From Mesorhizobium jarvisii (GTDB taxonomy: Bacteria > Pseudomonadota > Alphaproteobacteria > Rhizobiales > Rhizobiaceae): DNA of 64,000 nt. Below are positions 1 through 8,927 of the stretch, piece after piece. The notes beneath the pieces are model-generated. The model saw only the letters and a program-made list of their open reading frames with translations. It did not search any database and was not told the origin of the DNA. Position numbers and translations under genes: made by a program. Positions within the stretch are counted from its first letter, which is position 1. The number at the start of each line of letters is the position of its first letter. The DNA is taken from assembly GCF_003601985.1 (NCBI RefSeq), contig NZ_QZXA01000002.1:620001-684000 (forward strand). The letters are read 5' to 3'.

Positions 1-211
1 CACGGCGCAAGACGATGGATGGGCGGCTATGTCAGCGGCAGGAAGCGCAGCGAAACGACAGGCGCCCATCGACCCACGAAACTATGGAGTGAAGAATTTT
101 CCTGCACTCTTCGCGGCGACTGGCCTCTTCGACATAATGAAAATGGAGAGTGGGCAAAGCTTTGTCGCGGACAAGCGGAACAAGGACCGCTCACCAAAGC
201 CGAACCGATAG
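1..211 (+). CDS. C-terminal end of a LOTUS/OST-HTH (NYN-type) protein, partial
   Basis: The frame is open from the left edge and stops at 209-211, so only the last 69 residues are visible and the gene starts outside the window. The reading DGWAAMSAAGS, then IDPRNYGVKNFPALF, then ATGLFDI and a basic end has the pattern of an OST-HTH/LOTUS domain (GW..L..vG......fdpr.yG...l..L....lfei). In bacteria this domain usually sits at the C-terminus of NYN-domain (PIN-like) RNase proteins and is thought to bind RNA. The NYN part is not visible, so the full architecture is inferred. An internal ATG at 29 exists, but the homology continues upstream of it, so it is not the start. Confidence 0.6.
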   Translation, partial: TAQDDGWAAMSAAGSAAKRQAPIDPRNYGVKNFPALFAATGLFDIMKMESGQSFVADKRNKDRSPKPNR

Positions 212-229
212 AACAAAGGCATCCCATCA

Positions 230-440
230 TTGCCGTTGATGGCAACGCGCCGGCGGGCGCTTTCTTAGACGCGAGGGTGCCGGAAGGGGCGATGGATGAA
301 CCGAACCGATGAGTTCGGACAGTCCGGAAACGGGAACAGCGTTCATGCTTACGTGTGCTGAGACAATATCTGCGGTCAGTCCGACAAAGATGGGCTCTAT
401 CGGCTTCGATTTCTTCGATCAATCACTCGCTCCTTGATCT
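230..440 (-). pseudogene. mucR remnant (N-terminal part only, frameshifted)
   Basis: Read on the minus strand, about 297-385 encodes VGLTADIVSAHVSMNAVPV and then SGLSELIGSVH. This is nearly the same as residues 13-43 of the intact MucR protein at 2546-3004. The DNA similarity extends upstream through the start region (the GGAGCGAGT ribosome-site segment near 425-435). One extra base lies between the start region and the conserved block, so the frame is broken. The zinc-finger half is missing. This is a decayed second copy of a mucR-like gene. Confidence 0.6.
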
Positions 441-658
441 GCGGTCCCCAGCCAGCCGCGGTGTATGGCAATTTCAATTTATGTCGAGATAAGTGTCGGT
501 CGATGAGTTGGCGCTAGCCACACCCCAAAGGGTGGCATTTTGCATCGCCAGTTAACGGACCGCTTCTGGCCAGAAGCGGTCAAGATCTGAATGATGAAGA
601 GGATCCGCCGGCCGCCTGGAAGAAAACATAGCGAAGATGGGTTGTCTGGTTGCCCACG
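441..658. other. intergenic, no gene seen
   Basis: No reading frame with a ribosome-binding site and no recognisable homology on either strand. A short inverted repeat, CCGCTTCTGG/CCAGAAGCGG at 560-580, could form a hairpin with almost no loop. No T-run follows it. Confidence 0.4.
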
Positions 659-1465
659 CTAAAATTTATTGTTCAGGTTGCTGATCTGATTGGATAGCTC
701 TTGGGCTTGAACATTTCTCAGGTATTCCCTGGCATCCTCCTTGGCTTTTGCCGTCCCCTTTGCCGTTGGCGCGCCCTTTTTGACCTCGTCGGGCTTAGTC
801 TGCGCAAATGCGATGGTCAGCTTGTCTAGGTAGACATTTCCAACCTTTGCGAATTTCCCGGGTCCGTTAAAATTTGCAATCGCCCAGGTTGGGCCGACCG
901 CGTTCACGTTGGCGGTAACCGTGAAGCTTATGGCACCTCCAAATTGACCCGGGGAAATCCCGGCTTTTTGGTCGAGTTGCAATGGCATCGCACCTTGAAC
1001 AAGTTCCTTCAGCCCCAGATTGCCCGATAGCCCGTTGATGTTTCGCTTTGGGCACTCGAACTCATACTTGCCAGTATCAATCTTTCTTTGGATGTCATCC
1101 ATCGAGTAAGCGAGAGCCGCGGTCATGCTACGCTCATGCGCACGGGTGAGATTTGCGCCCACGTTAAAGGAGAACATCCCGCCGGTGGTCGGCCACATTC
1201 CATTGAAGGAAGGCTCGGCACCAATGGTATTGGTTATGTCTAGCGATAGAGCCCCAGCAACCTGATAGTGACCATCTCTTAGCGCAGCAAGCATGTTGAA
1301 GTTTTTGTCCATCAACATCTCGGCCAACTCACATTGGATCCGGCCATCGATCGCTGTCGCATCAGGTCCGTATTGGTCGTATGGAACGTCAAATCGAGGG
1401 TTGCCGCAACCCGCTACAGTGGAAATAAAGGCAGCACCAATCAACGCCCTGGCGTAACTGGACAT
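659..1465 (-). CDS. putative lipoprotein of unknown function
   Basis: About 268 residues from the ATG at 1465, which has GAGGGA five bases upstream; an in-frame TTG directly before it is a weaker choice. The N-terminus MSSYARALIGAAFISTVAGC is a type II signal peptide with a lipobox ending at Cys20, so the product should be lipid-anchored on the periplasmic side. The mature part is mixed alpha/beta, with a lysine- and alanine-rich stretch near the end. I do not recognise a domain. It lies 34 bp downstream of the small gene 1500-1754 on the same strand and probably shares its transcript. Confidence 0.6.
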   Translation of the reverse strand: MSSYARALIGAAFISTVAGCGNPRFDVPYDQYGPDATAIDGRIQCELAEMLMDKNFNMLAALRDGHYQVAGALSLDITNTIGAEPSFNGMWPTTGGMFSFNVGANLTRAHERSMTAALAYSMDDIQRKIDTGKYEFECPKRNINGLSGNLGLKELVQGAMPLQLDQKAGISPGQFGGAISFTVTANVNAVGPTWAIANFNGPGKFAKVGNVYLDKLTIAFAQTKPDEVKKGAPTAKGTAKAKEDAREYLRNVQAQELSNQISNLNNKF

Positions 1466-1499
1466 CAACTTCCCTCGATTTTATTGTGAGTACCGTGAG

Positions 1500-1754
1500 C
1501 TATTTAAATTGGCTACACATCGGCCCGGCGCATTTCTGATCGTGCCACTCCGTGCGACCGACCTTATTGTTGTCGTCGCCAACGTCTGTGCAGTGCTTCT
1601 TGGTTGAGGGAAAATCGCACGAGACCCCTCGTTTCGGAATAAACGTACAACAGCCCAACGAGCCATCGTTGGCAAGAGCCTTAGCTTCAAGCATGCTGGC
1701 TTCAATAATCGCATTCAAGCGCTTGAAGCTTATGCTTCTTCGCTGCTTCGGCAT
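1500..1754 (-). CDS. small cysteine-containing protein of unknown function
   Basis: An 84-residue frame starting MPKQRRSISFKRLN. This start was chosen because GGAGG lies about seven bases upstream (complement of 1762-1766); a longer frame to 1823 lacks such a site. The C-terminal half holds five cysteines (CC, VSC, KKHC, QKC, PMC) and could bind metal or form disulphides, but the spacing matches no motif I know. There is no signal peptide. It probably forms a two-gene unit with the lipoprotein gene downstream (659-1465). Function unknown. Confidence 0.45.
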   Translation of the reverse strand: MPKQRRSISFKRLNAIIEASMLEAKALANDGSLGCCTFIPKRGVSCDFPSTKKHCTDVGDDNNKVGRTEWHDQKCAGPMCSQFK

Positions 1755-2545
1755 ATCGTCGCCTCCTATCACACGAACGCGAATCGCAAATGAGGATGCG
1801 GTATCTTTTAATCTTTCAGACACTAGAACAATTGGATGGCCGCAATATTCACAGCTATTCTCAAAACAAGCACGCTACCTAGTGTTGAAGAAACACTAGG
1901 TAGCACTCGTTCTGTCGCCCCTTTGATTCCGGAATAGCGGCAGACGCAACCATCTTCGCCGTCGACGAGGTCGGCTCTCCGTGGCGAAATTCCTCCAAAG
2001 ACGGGAGCCTTCCCGCCACCATCTGGCAGAGCGTTCGGGTCTATATCCGAGTAATGCTTCAATCATGCGGCAGACGAGCAATAGCAACATTAGCGGTGTG
2101 GCTGAATTCGTACTAATATACCGGGGAGATTTTTGAGAGTGATCTTAACTGAAATACTGTAAATTCAACCAGAAATACCAGCGGAGTGAAACAATGCCGA
2201 AGTCATGGTCGCATAGGAACTTTGAAAGCCCGTCACTGTGCTCGCTCGCCGGCCTCCACTCCCTGCCTTACGCCTCCCGCCGAACCGCGCGTGCTCTTCA
2301 GTGAGGTTGGTGGGTCCGGTCCGAAGTGACGCAAACTTGACCGAGGCCCATATATGGGGGAGTCGGAAGACCGCTACATCGCGAGACCCACTATCGAAGA
2401 AGCACTCTTCTGCTATCGGCGACGGTCTGCCTAACGTATAACGTCGCCGAAGATCGCTCGAAACTAGGTGGCATGGCCCACGTTCTCGACAGGCCAAATG
2501 CCCCTCGCGGCGCAGCCGAGGTTTGACCCACCAACGGCGCCGCCT
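1755..2545. other. long non-coding or decayed stretch
   Basis: Several overlapping frames occur on both strands (for example 1823-2062 and 2165-2497 on the minus strand), but none has a good ribosome-binding site, conserved-looking composition or recognisable domain. The one clear structure is the perfect hairpin at 1874-1904, listed separately. It may be debris of older insertions in the island. Confidence 0.4.
1874..1904. terminator. perfect 13-bp inverted repeat, hairpin
   Basis: GCTACCTAGTGTT at 1874-1886 is repeated exactly in reverse complement at 1892-1904, with the loop GAAGA. No T-run follows on either strand, so it is not a canonical rho-independent terminator. It could be a transcript-end hairpin or a protein-binding palindrome upstream of the gene at 1500-1754. 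Confidence 0.4.
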
Positions 2546-3004
2546 TTACGAAGCCCTTGGCTTTCGTTTTGCAGGCGCCTTTCGGGTCGGGGTAGGTTGC
2601 GGTTTGCGTCCAAGCCCCGCCGCCTTCGCTAGCGTAGATCTTTGGGCCGCGTAGTTAGGCGCAACCATCGGGTAGTCTGGCTTCAATCCCCACTTTTCGC
2701 GGTATTCGTTTGGCGTGAGCGCGTAGTGAACCGCAAGATGACGTTTCAGCGATTTGAATTTCTTCCCGTCTTCCAGGCAGATGATGTAGTCCGGCGTCAC
2801 CGACCTTTTCGGATTGACGGCGGGTTCCTGCTGAGACGGCTCGGGCACATTCGGCTGACCAAGGCCTGTAAGCGACGAATGTATCGACGCGATGAGGTCT
2901 GGCAGCCCAGCGACGGGCAGGGGGTTTTGGCTGACATAGGCAGAGACAATGTCTGCAGTCAGCCCGACCAGATCAGTCGTCACGGCTTCGTTTTGATCAC
3001 TCAA
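2546..3004 (-). CDS. MucR/Ros family transcriptional regulator
   Basis: A 152-residue protein with a TTG start (reading LSDQNEAV) preceded by GGAGCGAG. The N-terminus has the helical MucR block VGLTADIVSAYVSQN. The C-terminal half carries the prokaryotic zinc finger YIICLEDGKKFKSLKRHL...H: Cys-x2-Asp for the first ligands and two histidines, as in Ros/MucR. It is followed by the NEYREKWGLKPDYPMVAPNYA segment and a basic tail. MucR proteins bind AT-rich DNA as H-NS-like silencers and control surface polysaccharides, motility and symbiosis genes in rhizobia. Copies on islands may silence the surrounding foreign DNA. A broken copy lies at 230-440. Confidence 0.9.
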   Translation of the reverse strand: MSDQNEAVTTDLVGLTADIVSAYVSQNPLPVAGLPDLIASIHSSLTGLGQPNVPEPSQQEPAVNPKRSVTPDYIICLEDGKKFKSLKRHLAVHYALTPNEYREKWGLKPDYPMVAPNYAAQRSTLAKAAGLGRKPQPTPTRKAPAKRKPRAS

Positions 3005-3188
3005 GTACTCGCTCCTGGTATGGGGTCAAATCCGCATCGCCCACTTTTCGTATATCGCAATTTTGAGCGATGCCGAGATAAATCTACCAGCCGCTCCTTT
3101 CCCCGTCGGGCCATAGCTCAGCTCAATGCTCGTTAGGAGCGTGAGGTCGTAGAGGGTTCCAGTTCGCTGTCACAATGAGTGCAGGCGG

Positions 3189-5957
3189 TTACCGTCTTCG
3201 GACTACGTTTTTCGGTTCAGTGTGTTTGCAATCCGGGAATTGATTGCACCCACGAAACTTTGATCCGTCTTTGTTGCGCCGCTCCACCAATTGACCGACG
3301 AGGCAAGCCGGACATTGGCTCAATTCCGCTCCCTCAACCGTCTCGAAGCGGACTTCGTCGCCGGCGATCTCGCAAAGCTCCTGAATATAGCGGGATGGCT
3401 GACGGCGATTGGTAAGCATGTAGACGCCTCGGCTGGCACGCGTGAGCGCTACGTAGAACAGGCGTCGTTCTTCCGCGTAGGCGAAGGTCTCGGGTCGGGG
3501 AATGACCAGATTTAGCAGCTCATCGTCTTCGATGCGGCTTGGTACGCCGTAATTGCCCTCGCTGACATCGAGCAGGACCGTATAGTCGGCCTCAAGGCCC
3601 TTTGCCCTGTGAAACGACAGCCCGGTCACCTCAATGTTCGCAAAGGACGGCGGCCTTCCTTCAAAAGGATCGAGGACGTTGTAGCGCCACAAAACCAGAA
3701 CCTTAAGCTTGTCACGCTTTTCGTCGCGCCATCGGTTGGCGATGCCACCCAGAGCGGTATCAAGCCGTTCGAGCAGGCGCTGACAAGCTAGTGCGAAGTC
3801 CGGCTTGTCGCGCTTATCCTCAACGGGAATGACTCGGATCGATCGGGGGACGGCCGGGCGCGTCGAGCGGACGGACTTCTTGATCTGTTCAGGATTGCGC
3901 TGGACGAACTTAGCGGCCGTTTCGGCAATGAGCTGGTTACAGCGATACGTCTGCTCCAGGCGCCCCTGCCAACTGGCCCCAAAATTCGCTTCGAACCGCG
4001 TAAAGATCGTGATGTCCGATCCGGCAAAGCGATAGATCGACTGCCAGTCGTCTCCGACCGCGAACACCTTGCTGAACGCTTTCTGCTGTTTGAGCGCCTT
4101 GATGAGGTTAGCGCGCGGCTCGGAAATGTCCTGAAACTCGTCCACGAGAATGAGGGAATAGGGGCTTCGATATCGGCCAGTCTCGACCAGCCGCACCGCA
4201 TCCGCGATCATCGAATCGAAGTCGATCCGCCTGGTTTCCTCAAGCTTTCGGGAATACCCTTGAGTGATCAGCCAGACCGCGCGCGCGAACAGCCTCCCAC
4301 GCTCCTTGTCATGCAAGGTCTTGGCACGTTCGAGCAGCATGTCGAGCGTGAGATGGCTGGCACGTATATGCTTCAAGCAGGTGGATATCAGTTGGTGATA
4401 GTGCTTGATAACGACCGGGTCGAGCGCCTTGGTGATTTCGGCGTAGCTCTTTCGCTCGAAAGGTATTGAGCGACGCGTCAGTTCGGACTCGAGCGTGCTG
4501 AGCAGCGTCTCGTCGCTGGCTTGAGCGGAAGTGGTCTCGAAGAAATCGATCTCATTGCGGCGATACGCCTTTCGCTTGTTCTCGGCGTGCTCGGCGTAGT
4601 CCGCAAAGGGTGAGCTTCCGTCCGCATCGAGCGCGAAATGCTCATGCACAGTTTCGGTCTGCGGATAGTAGAAATCCGGATGCAGATGGCGGACGCTGCC
4701 ATCGTCTTCCTCCACCGCAATTTGCCGTTCGTATTCGAAGGCGACTGAATGTAGCCAAAGCCAGTTGGCGATCTTCTTCTCTTGCAACGACTTTACGATC
4801 ACGGCGGACAAGGAACCGATCGTGGCACTACCCTTTCTAACGGTGTCCGATACGTAGAGCCGGTAGTCGGCCTCCCCGTCAAATACCTCTATCGGGATGT
4901 CGGCCTTGGGATGCACGACGAGAAGCTCGGCCCACATCCGTGCAAATTCCGGATCGCTCTCGACAAGGTTTTGGATTATCGCCTCGATGACCGTGGTTTC
5001 GCCAGCGGGATGATCCACCCAGTTGGCGAGCTGCGGTGGCCGACCCTCGACCTCCTCAATGATACCGCGCCCGAGCGCATGAAATGTAGTGACCCGACAC
5101 TCCAGGGCGTCCTCAGCGACCTGCAGCTGGGCGGCGATCCTCGTCCTGAGTTCATCGGCAGCGGTTCTGTTGAAGGCCAGGAGTAGGATCTCTTGAGGCC
5201 GATAGAGTTGCTTATTTAGAACGTAGGCGACCTTGCCGACCATTGTCGCGGATTTGCCCGACCCTGCCGAGGCCACCAGCAGGTTGTTATCCTCTAGGCG
5301 AATACAGGCCTCGCGCTGCTGGTTGGAGAACGAGCGCCGGTCGAGATCGTCGAAGAACGACTGGAACTTGATAAATTCCGAGCGGACGAAAGCCTCGTTG
5401 TAGGCATGACGGACGCCTGGGTCGGTTATCATCGCGAACGAGGCCGGAAGGGAGGCCTTCAGTCCTGCCGGCATCATGTCTGGGTTTAGAAGTGGGTGAG
5501 ATAGGGCCGCCGCGGCGTCGCCAGGGACTCCGGCAACAGCCCTGCCCAGATCGGCCTGTGCAAGATACTGTCTGTTGCCTTCGGTAAGGTCGCGAAGCCT
5601 TTCGTCGACATCGAGCAGGCGATCCTTCTCGGTGGCGATCAGCCCAAAGAGGTGACTGTTGATGAAGGCATGAAGGTCTGCGGCCAGTTGTGTGGCCGCG
5701 TCACCCGACAGCGCCGATAGCAAAACTGTTCTGCCACGAGCACGGATCTCCACTGTGTGCCACAAGAGCGCCTTGCTGACGGAAATCGACACGATATCGA
5801 GGCAGCTAAGCTCTACCTCGCCATCTTGAGCCAGCCGGAAATGTCCCGAGATTTTCGGGTCTAGGGTCAGCTTCCATTTTCCAGCTGGAAACATCCGCGC
5901 AAAGAAACCTGGGCGGTAGGTTCGCGAGCGGGCAGATAGCAATTTGGTCAAGGCCAC
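3189..5957 (-). CDS. UvrD/Rep-family (HelD-like) DNA helicase with C-terminal zinc finger
   Basis: A 922-residue superfamily 1 helicase with a GTG start. Residues 1-130 resemble the helicase IV N-terminal domain. Then come Walker A ASAGSGKS (about 229-236), motif II LVDEFQDIS, motif III GDDWQSIYRFAGSD, and motif VI RRLFYVALTRASRG. The end carries a four-cysteine topoisomerase-type zinc finger: CPAC near residue 881, then C-x5-C about 20 residues later. This layout matches helicase IV (HelD) proteins that act in recombination and repair as 3'-5' helicases. No nuclease domain is visible. It sits in the defence-rich island with no close operon partner. It could serve repair of the element or be part of a conflict system. 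Confidence 0.8.
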   Translation of the reverse strand: MALTKLLSARSRTYRPGFFARMFPAGKWKLTLDPKISGHFRLAQDGEVELSCLDIVSISVSKALLWHTVEIRARGRTVLLSALSGDAATQLAADLHAFINSHLFGLIATEKDRLLDVDERLRDLTEGNRQYLAQADLGRAVAGVPGDAAAALSHPLLNPDMMPAGLKASLPASFAMITDPGVRHAYNEAFVRSEFIKFQSFFDDLDRRSFSNQQREACIRLEDNNLLVASAGSGKSATMVGKVAYVLNKQLYRPQEILLLAFNRTAADELRTRIAAQLQVAEDALECRVTTFHALGRGIIEEVEGRPPQLANWVDHPAGETTVIEAIIQNLVESDPEFARMWAELLVVHPKADIPIEVFDGEADYRLYVSDTVRKGSATIGSLSAVIVKSLQEKKIANWLWLHSVAFEYERQIAVEEDDGSVRHLHPDFYYPQTETVHEHFALDADGSSPFADYAEHAENKRKAYRRNEIDFFETTSAQASDETLLSTLESELTRRSIPFERKSYAEITKALDPVVIKHYHQLISTCLKHIRASHLTLDMLLERAKTLHDKERGRLFARAVWLITQGYSRKLEETRRIDFDSMIADAVRLVETGRYRSPYSLILVDEFQDISEPRANLIKALKQQKAFSKVFAVGDDWQSIYRFAGSDITIFTRFEANFGASWQGRLEQTYRCNQLIAETAAKFVQRNPEQIKKSVRSTRPAVPRSIRVIPVEDKRDKPDFALACQRLLERLDTALGGIANRWRDEKRDKLKVLVLWRYNVLDPFEGRPPSFANIEVTGLSFHRAKGLEADYTVLLDVSEGNYGVPSRIEDDELLNLVIPRPETFAYAEERRLFYVALTRASRGVYMLTNRRQPSRYIQELCEIAGDEVRFETVEGAELSQCPACLVGQLVERRNKDGSKFRGCNQFPDCKHTEPKNVVRRR

Positions 5958-6460
5958 GTTCGATATGCCCGGTAAGCAAGTGGGTGCGGCATGCCCGGCA
6001 TTCGCTCCAAAGCTGAGGCAGCGATTGCCCCGTCACTAACGTCCGGGTAAACTCTGGGGCTGAGATTTGACTGTCGGCCTTTCATCTTGGCTTGCACCAG
6101 AAGTCTCGCAAAGGTCTTCCCAGTCCTTTGTGCCAATGGCCCTTCAAGATTTATGATCTGGCGAAGGCGATTTCGATTGTATTAAAAAACAGATATCAAT
6201 TTTTTAGGCATTTTTAAAAAACAAGAGCGCAGGAAGGCTTGCTGTCGCCAATCCAAGTAGCGCCGTAAGGAGTTCAAACGCATGGGTTGCTAGATCAATC
6301 ATAGAGCTATTCTAGGCGATTGGCCGGAATTACGCAAGATCATACCGCCTGCCGCGGGGCACGCCGCTAGGTCTGAAGGGCTTTAATTTAGACGCGTGAC
6401 GCCAACTGACAGAGAGATCATAGCCGACTAGAGTGTCGATCCGGCTCTTGGGAATCTGTT
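5958..6460. other. intergenic region with AT-rich block
   Basis: No convincing gene. About 6176-6230 is strongly AT-rich (runs of A and T around ATATCAATTTTTTAGG), in contrast with its GC-rich surroundings. It is a likely divergent promoter and MucR/H-NS-type binding region between the helicase gene and the DUF2971 gene. No exact -35/-10 pair can be assigned. Confidence 0.4.
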
Positions 6461-7207
6461 ATGAACATCGACCAGAAGCATCCTATCTCTTGGTCACTCG
6501 TCGAACGTGGCGCAGACGGCCGGAAAGTGATGAAGGACCCCGCACTCACGAAACCATTCCTCTATCACATGCTCGAATGGCGTTACGCTAAGCTGATTTT
6601 CGAAACTGACAAACTGCGGCTCTCGCCCGTTCGATGTTGGCAGGACCCCTATGAGCGGTGGTGGTGCGATCGTCTGTTCAATCGCCCCGGTCCATTGTTG
6701 GGATTTCAACCGTACGGCTCGTGTTGGACCACAGGTGCACATGACGAACCGCGATGGCGAATGGCAGGCTTTGGCCCCGACAAGGAGACTCCTATTGTCC
6801 GAATCCGCTGTCGGGTGGACGCGATGGTGAACGCGGCAAAAGGCCTCCTCGAGAACGGTGCCGGTTCCGGTTTTCTAGGCTGCGTCCAGTATCGTGGCGA
6901 GGGAACTCTCGTTCGTCTGGCTCAGTCGGTTGCAGAAGGATCGAAGAAGGAAGTTACCCGGATGGCAGCGACCATGCTGTTGCACAAGCGGCGTGCCTTC
7001 AAGTTCGAAGACGAGGTGAGGCTTCTTTGGCTGGATAGGCAGGCACTGAGGGAGGGTGTCTATATCGACATCGAGGCGAAGACGTTCATCAATCAAGTGA
7101 TGATTACACCTCACGCAAGCTCCGCTGAAACGGCGGACATCAAACGGGAGATGAAGACTTTTGGCGTACCTTGCCTCGCGTCGGGCGTGTTGAAGTCGCC
7201 GCGCTAA
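6461..7207 (+). CDS. DUF2971 domain protein
   Basis: A 248-residue soluble protein. The segment PFLYHMLEWRYAKLIFETD, then KLRLSPVRCWQDPYE, fits the DUF2971 signature (l.HYt...a..il....lrls.p..fNDPfE), and a later stretch ends in an acidic-hydrophobic block (FEDEVRLLW). The biochemical role of DUF2971 is not established. Members are frequent in phage-defence and mobile regions. The gene stands alone, with a weak ribosome-binding site (GGGAATCTGTT before ATG). The following 370 bp contain only a decayed gene. Family call is good; function unknown. Confidence 0.7.
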   Translation: MNIDQKHPISWSLVERGADGRKVMKDPALTKPFLYHMLEWRYAKLIFETDKLRLSPVRCWQDPYERWWCDRLFNRPGPLLGFQPYGSCWTTGAHDEPRWRMAGFGPDKETPIVRIRCRVDAMVNAAKGLLENGAGSGFLGCVQYRGEGTLVRLAQSVAEGSKKEVTRMAATMLLHKRRAFKFEDEVRLLWLDRQALREGVYIDIEAKTFINQVMITPHASSAETADIKREMKTFGVPCLASGVLKSPR

Positions 7208-7273
7208 GCCAATCGGCGTCCCGGTATTGCCATCGTAGAAGTCAATAAACTTGTCCGAGGGGTGGGTTTGCGT

Positions 7274-7504
7274 CATGGCCTCGATCTGGAAACAGGGCAG
7301 GTGAGGGCGACAATCGAGGAATTGTAGCTGTTAGGAAACGCCGTGAGACATGGCGACGGAGGCTCTCTGACCAAGTTGCGTGACCGTGCTCCTCACCTTT
7401 GGCACTATGCGGACAGCACCGTCGCTGCAAAGTCGGAAGAGCATGCCATTCTCAGCGAAGGCAGCTCTCCGACAGCGGCTTCACACGTTACGTGCGCGCT
7501 CTAA
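7274..7504 (+). pseudogene. remnant of a small island protein, interrupted by a stop codon
   Basis: The plus strand reads HGLDLETGQVRATIEEL, then TAG at 7325-7327, then LLGNAVRHGDGGSLTKLRD followed by RAPHLW. The two halves are in one frame and make protein-like sense. The LGNAVRHGDG...P.LW pattern resembles a family of small hypothetical proteins that I associate with rhizobial plasmids and islands. No valid start precedes it, so it is best seen as a truncated and stopped gene. The assignment rests on memory of the pattern. Confidence 0.35.
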
Positions 7505-7579
7505 CGCGGTTTTGAGGATTGGCTGACCAGGAGCCAGGTGCCGTGGTCGACGTGACGTATTGACGGCGGGGCTTGAAAG

Positions 7580-8800
7580 TTACGGGGTCGCCGCCGCTTG
7601 CGCAAATCGCGCCGCGAGTTGGCCGGGTATCGCGTCATAACCTCCGGCCTTTTCCACATGTCGAGCGAGGGCGGCAAATGTTTCCGATTTCTGCCGGGCA
7701 AGCCTGAAGGCTTCATAGGTTCGTTTGTCGACGTAGGTCACATCGCCATACGCGGCGAGGCAGGCTAGATAACGGTCTGCGAGTTCACTGCCGTCCCATT
7801 CGTGCGTGTCTGGGTGAAAGCATCGAATGGCATTGTAGATGATGCCTGAGGGCAATCTGTCCTCCCTGACCCGCGCAATCAGCTCCGGCCAGGGTAGATT
7901 CAGCCGCACGTTCAGCACTTCCAGCTTCCTGCGGAAAACTGCCATGTCGCCAAGGTCGGCGAGGGTTGTGTCAGGGCCGATATCTGACAGATCAAATCCC
8001 CAAGCTTGCAGAATCCGAAGCCCCGGGTTGTCGGAGCGGACGATTTCCGCGCCGATGCGTATGACGTCTTTAATGAAAGCGCGCGATGTATCGTCCGCGT
8101 CGGGAATGCGCTTATCGCCGCGCTGCCGGATATCTGCTGCAAGGCGGCCATGGAGGCGCTGAAACTGCTGCAACATGTCATCGGGCGCGCGAATCCGATC
8201 CTTCAGAAGGTCCATGATCTTGGCATCGGCATTGCCGGCGAAGTCGGATTTGGAAATTGCAACAACCTCGCGGGTGCGTTCTTCGCTGTGAATAAAACCC
8301 TCGCGCAGAACCGTCCAGCTTTCGAGAAACGGCCGGACAAGCTCAGCGCCGCTGGTGAGGCGAAACATGTTTTTCGCCGCTTCTTCGCGCACCACTGCAG
8401 CGCTCGCAGCAGGGTACTGGAATGCGGCAGCAATTTCGAGGCATTGCAGGCTGCCGACCGAGCCGACAATGTCTTCCTTCTGGAACGAGGCGATAGAGGC
8501 GACCAAGGGCAGCGACTGAAGGTACGCGACGCGTTGCGCGGCCACTTCCTCGCTTCGGTGCGAAAACAGCTCCTGAAAATGATGCCAGGAGAGCAGCAAG
8601 ACACTACCGGTTTCCATGAAAGCCTGATCGAAGGCTTCGGCCCGCCTTACGCGCGCGCTGTCCTTGCTCGCCTTGTCCCCGGCGATAGCGCCGAGATGGG
8701 ACGAATCCAAGGCAACGAATTTCGGGAGAAGAAATTTACGACCAAGTGTTTCCAATATGGGTTCCCACCAAAGGCTACCGCCATCGTAAGCCGGCCACAT
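7580..8800 (-). CDS. PIN-like domain protein candidate
   Basis: A 406-residue soluble protein starting MWPAYDGGSLWW. The N-terminal segment KFVALDSSHLGAIAGD, then WHHFQELFSH about 40 residues later, and a late GSELADRYLACLAAYGDVTYVD segment place acidic residues (D, E, D, D) as in PIN-like nuclease folds that cleave RNA. The middle is helical and unrecognised. It is transcribed divergently from the Avs3-like operon, with 127 bp between starts, so shared regulation is possible. No partner antitoxin is visible, which argues against a VapBC pair. The PIN assignment comes from the residue pattern only and needs a structure search. Confidence 0.45.
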   Translation of the reverse strand: MWPAYDGGSLWWEPILETLGRKFLLPKFVALDSSHLGAIAGDKASKDSARVRRAEAFDQAFMETGSVLLLSWHHFQELFSHRSEEVAAQRVAYLQSLPLVASIASFQKEDIVGSVGSLQCLEIAAAFQYPAASAAVVREEAAKNMFRLTSGAELVRPFLESWTVLREGFIHSEERTREVVAISKSDFAGNADAKIMDLLKDRIRAPDDMLQQFQRLHGRLAADIRQRGDKRIPDADDTSRAFIKDVIRIGAEIVRSDNPGLRILQAWGFDLSDIGPDTTLADLGDMAVFRRKLEVLNVRLNLPWPELIARVREDRLPSGIIYNAIRCFHPDTHEWDGSELADRYLACLAAYGDVTYVDKRTYEAFRLARQKSETFAALARHVEKAGGYDAIPGQLAARFAQAAATP

Positions 8801-8927
8801 GCACTGGGAAGGAGTAATTTATTGCCAATTGAAGCGGTTAGTTGAAAGTTTTCGTCAGGAAGTATTGCCCCGGACTATTATTGCGAATCAGAATCGCACA
8901 AACTTCCAGTAATCCCATCATGGCGAG

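Noticed and set aside
3109..3180. tRNA-like stretch (GGGCCATAGCTCAGC ... GGGTTCCAGTTC)
   Set aside because: It resembles a tRNA D-arm and T-arm, but no acceptor or anticodon stem can be paired. Probably chance or a decayed tRNA fragment.
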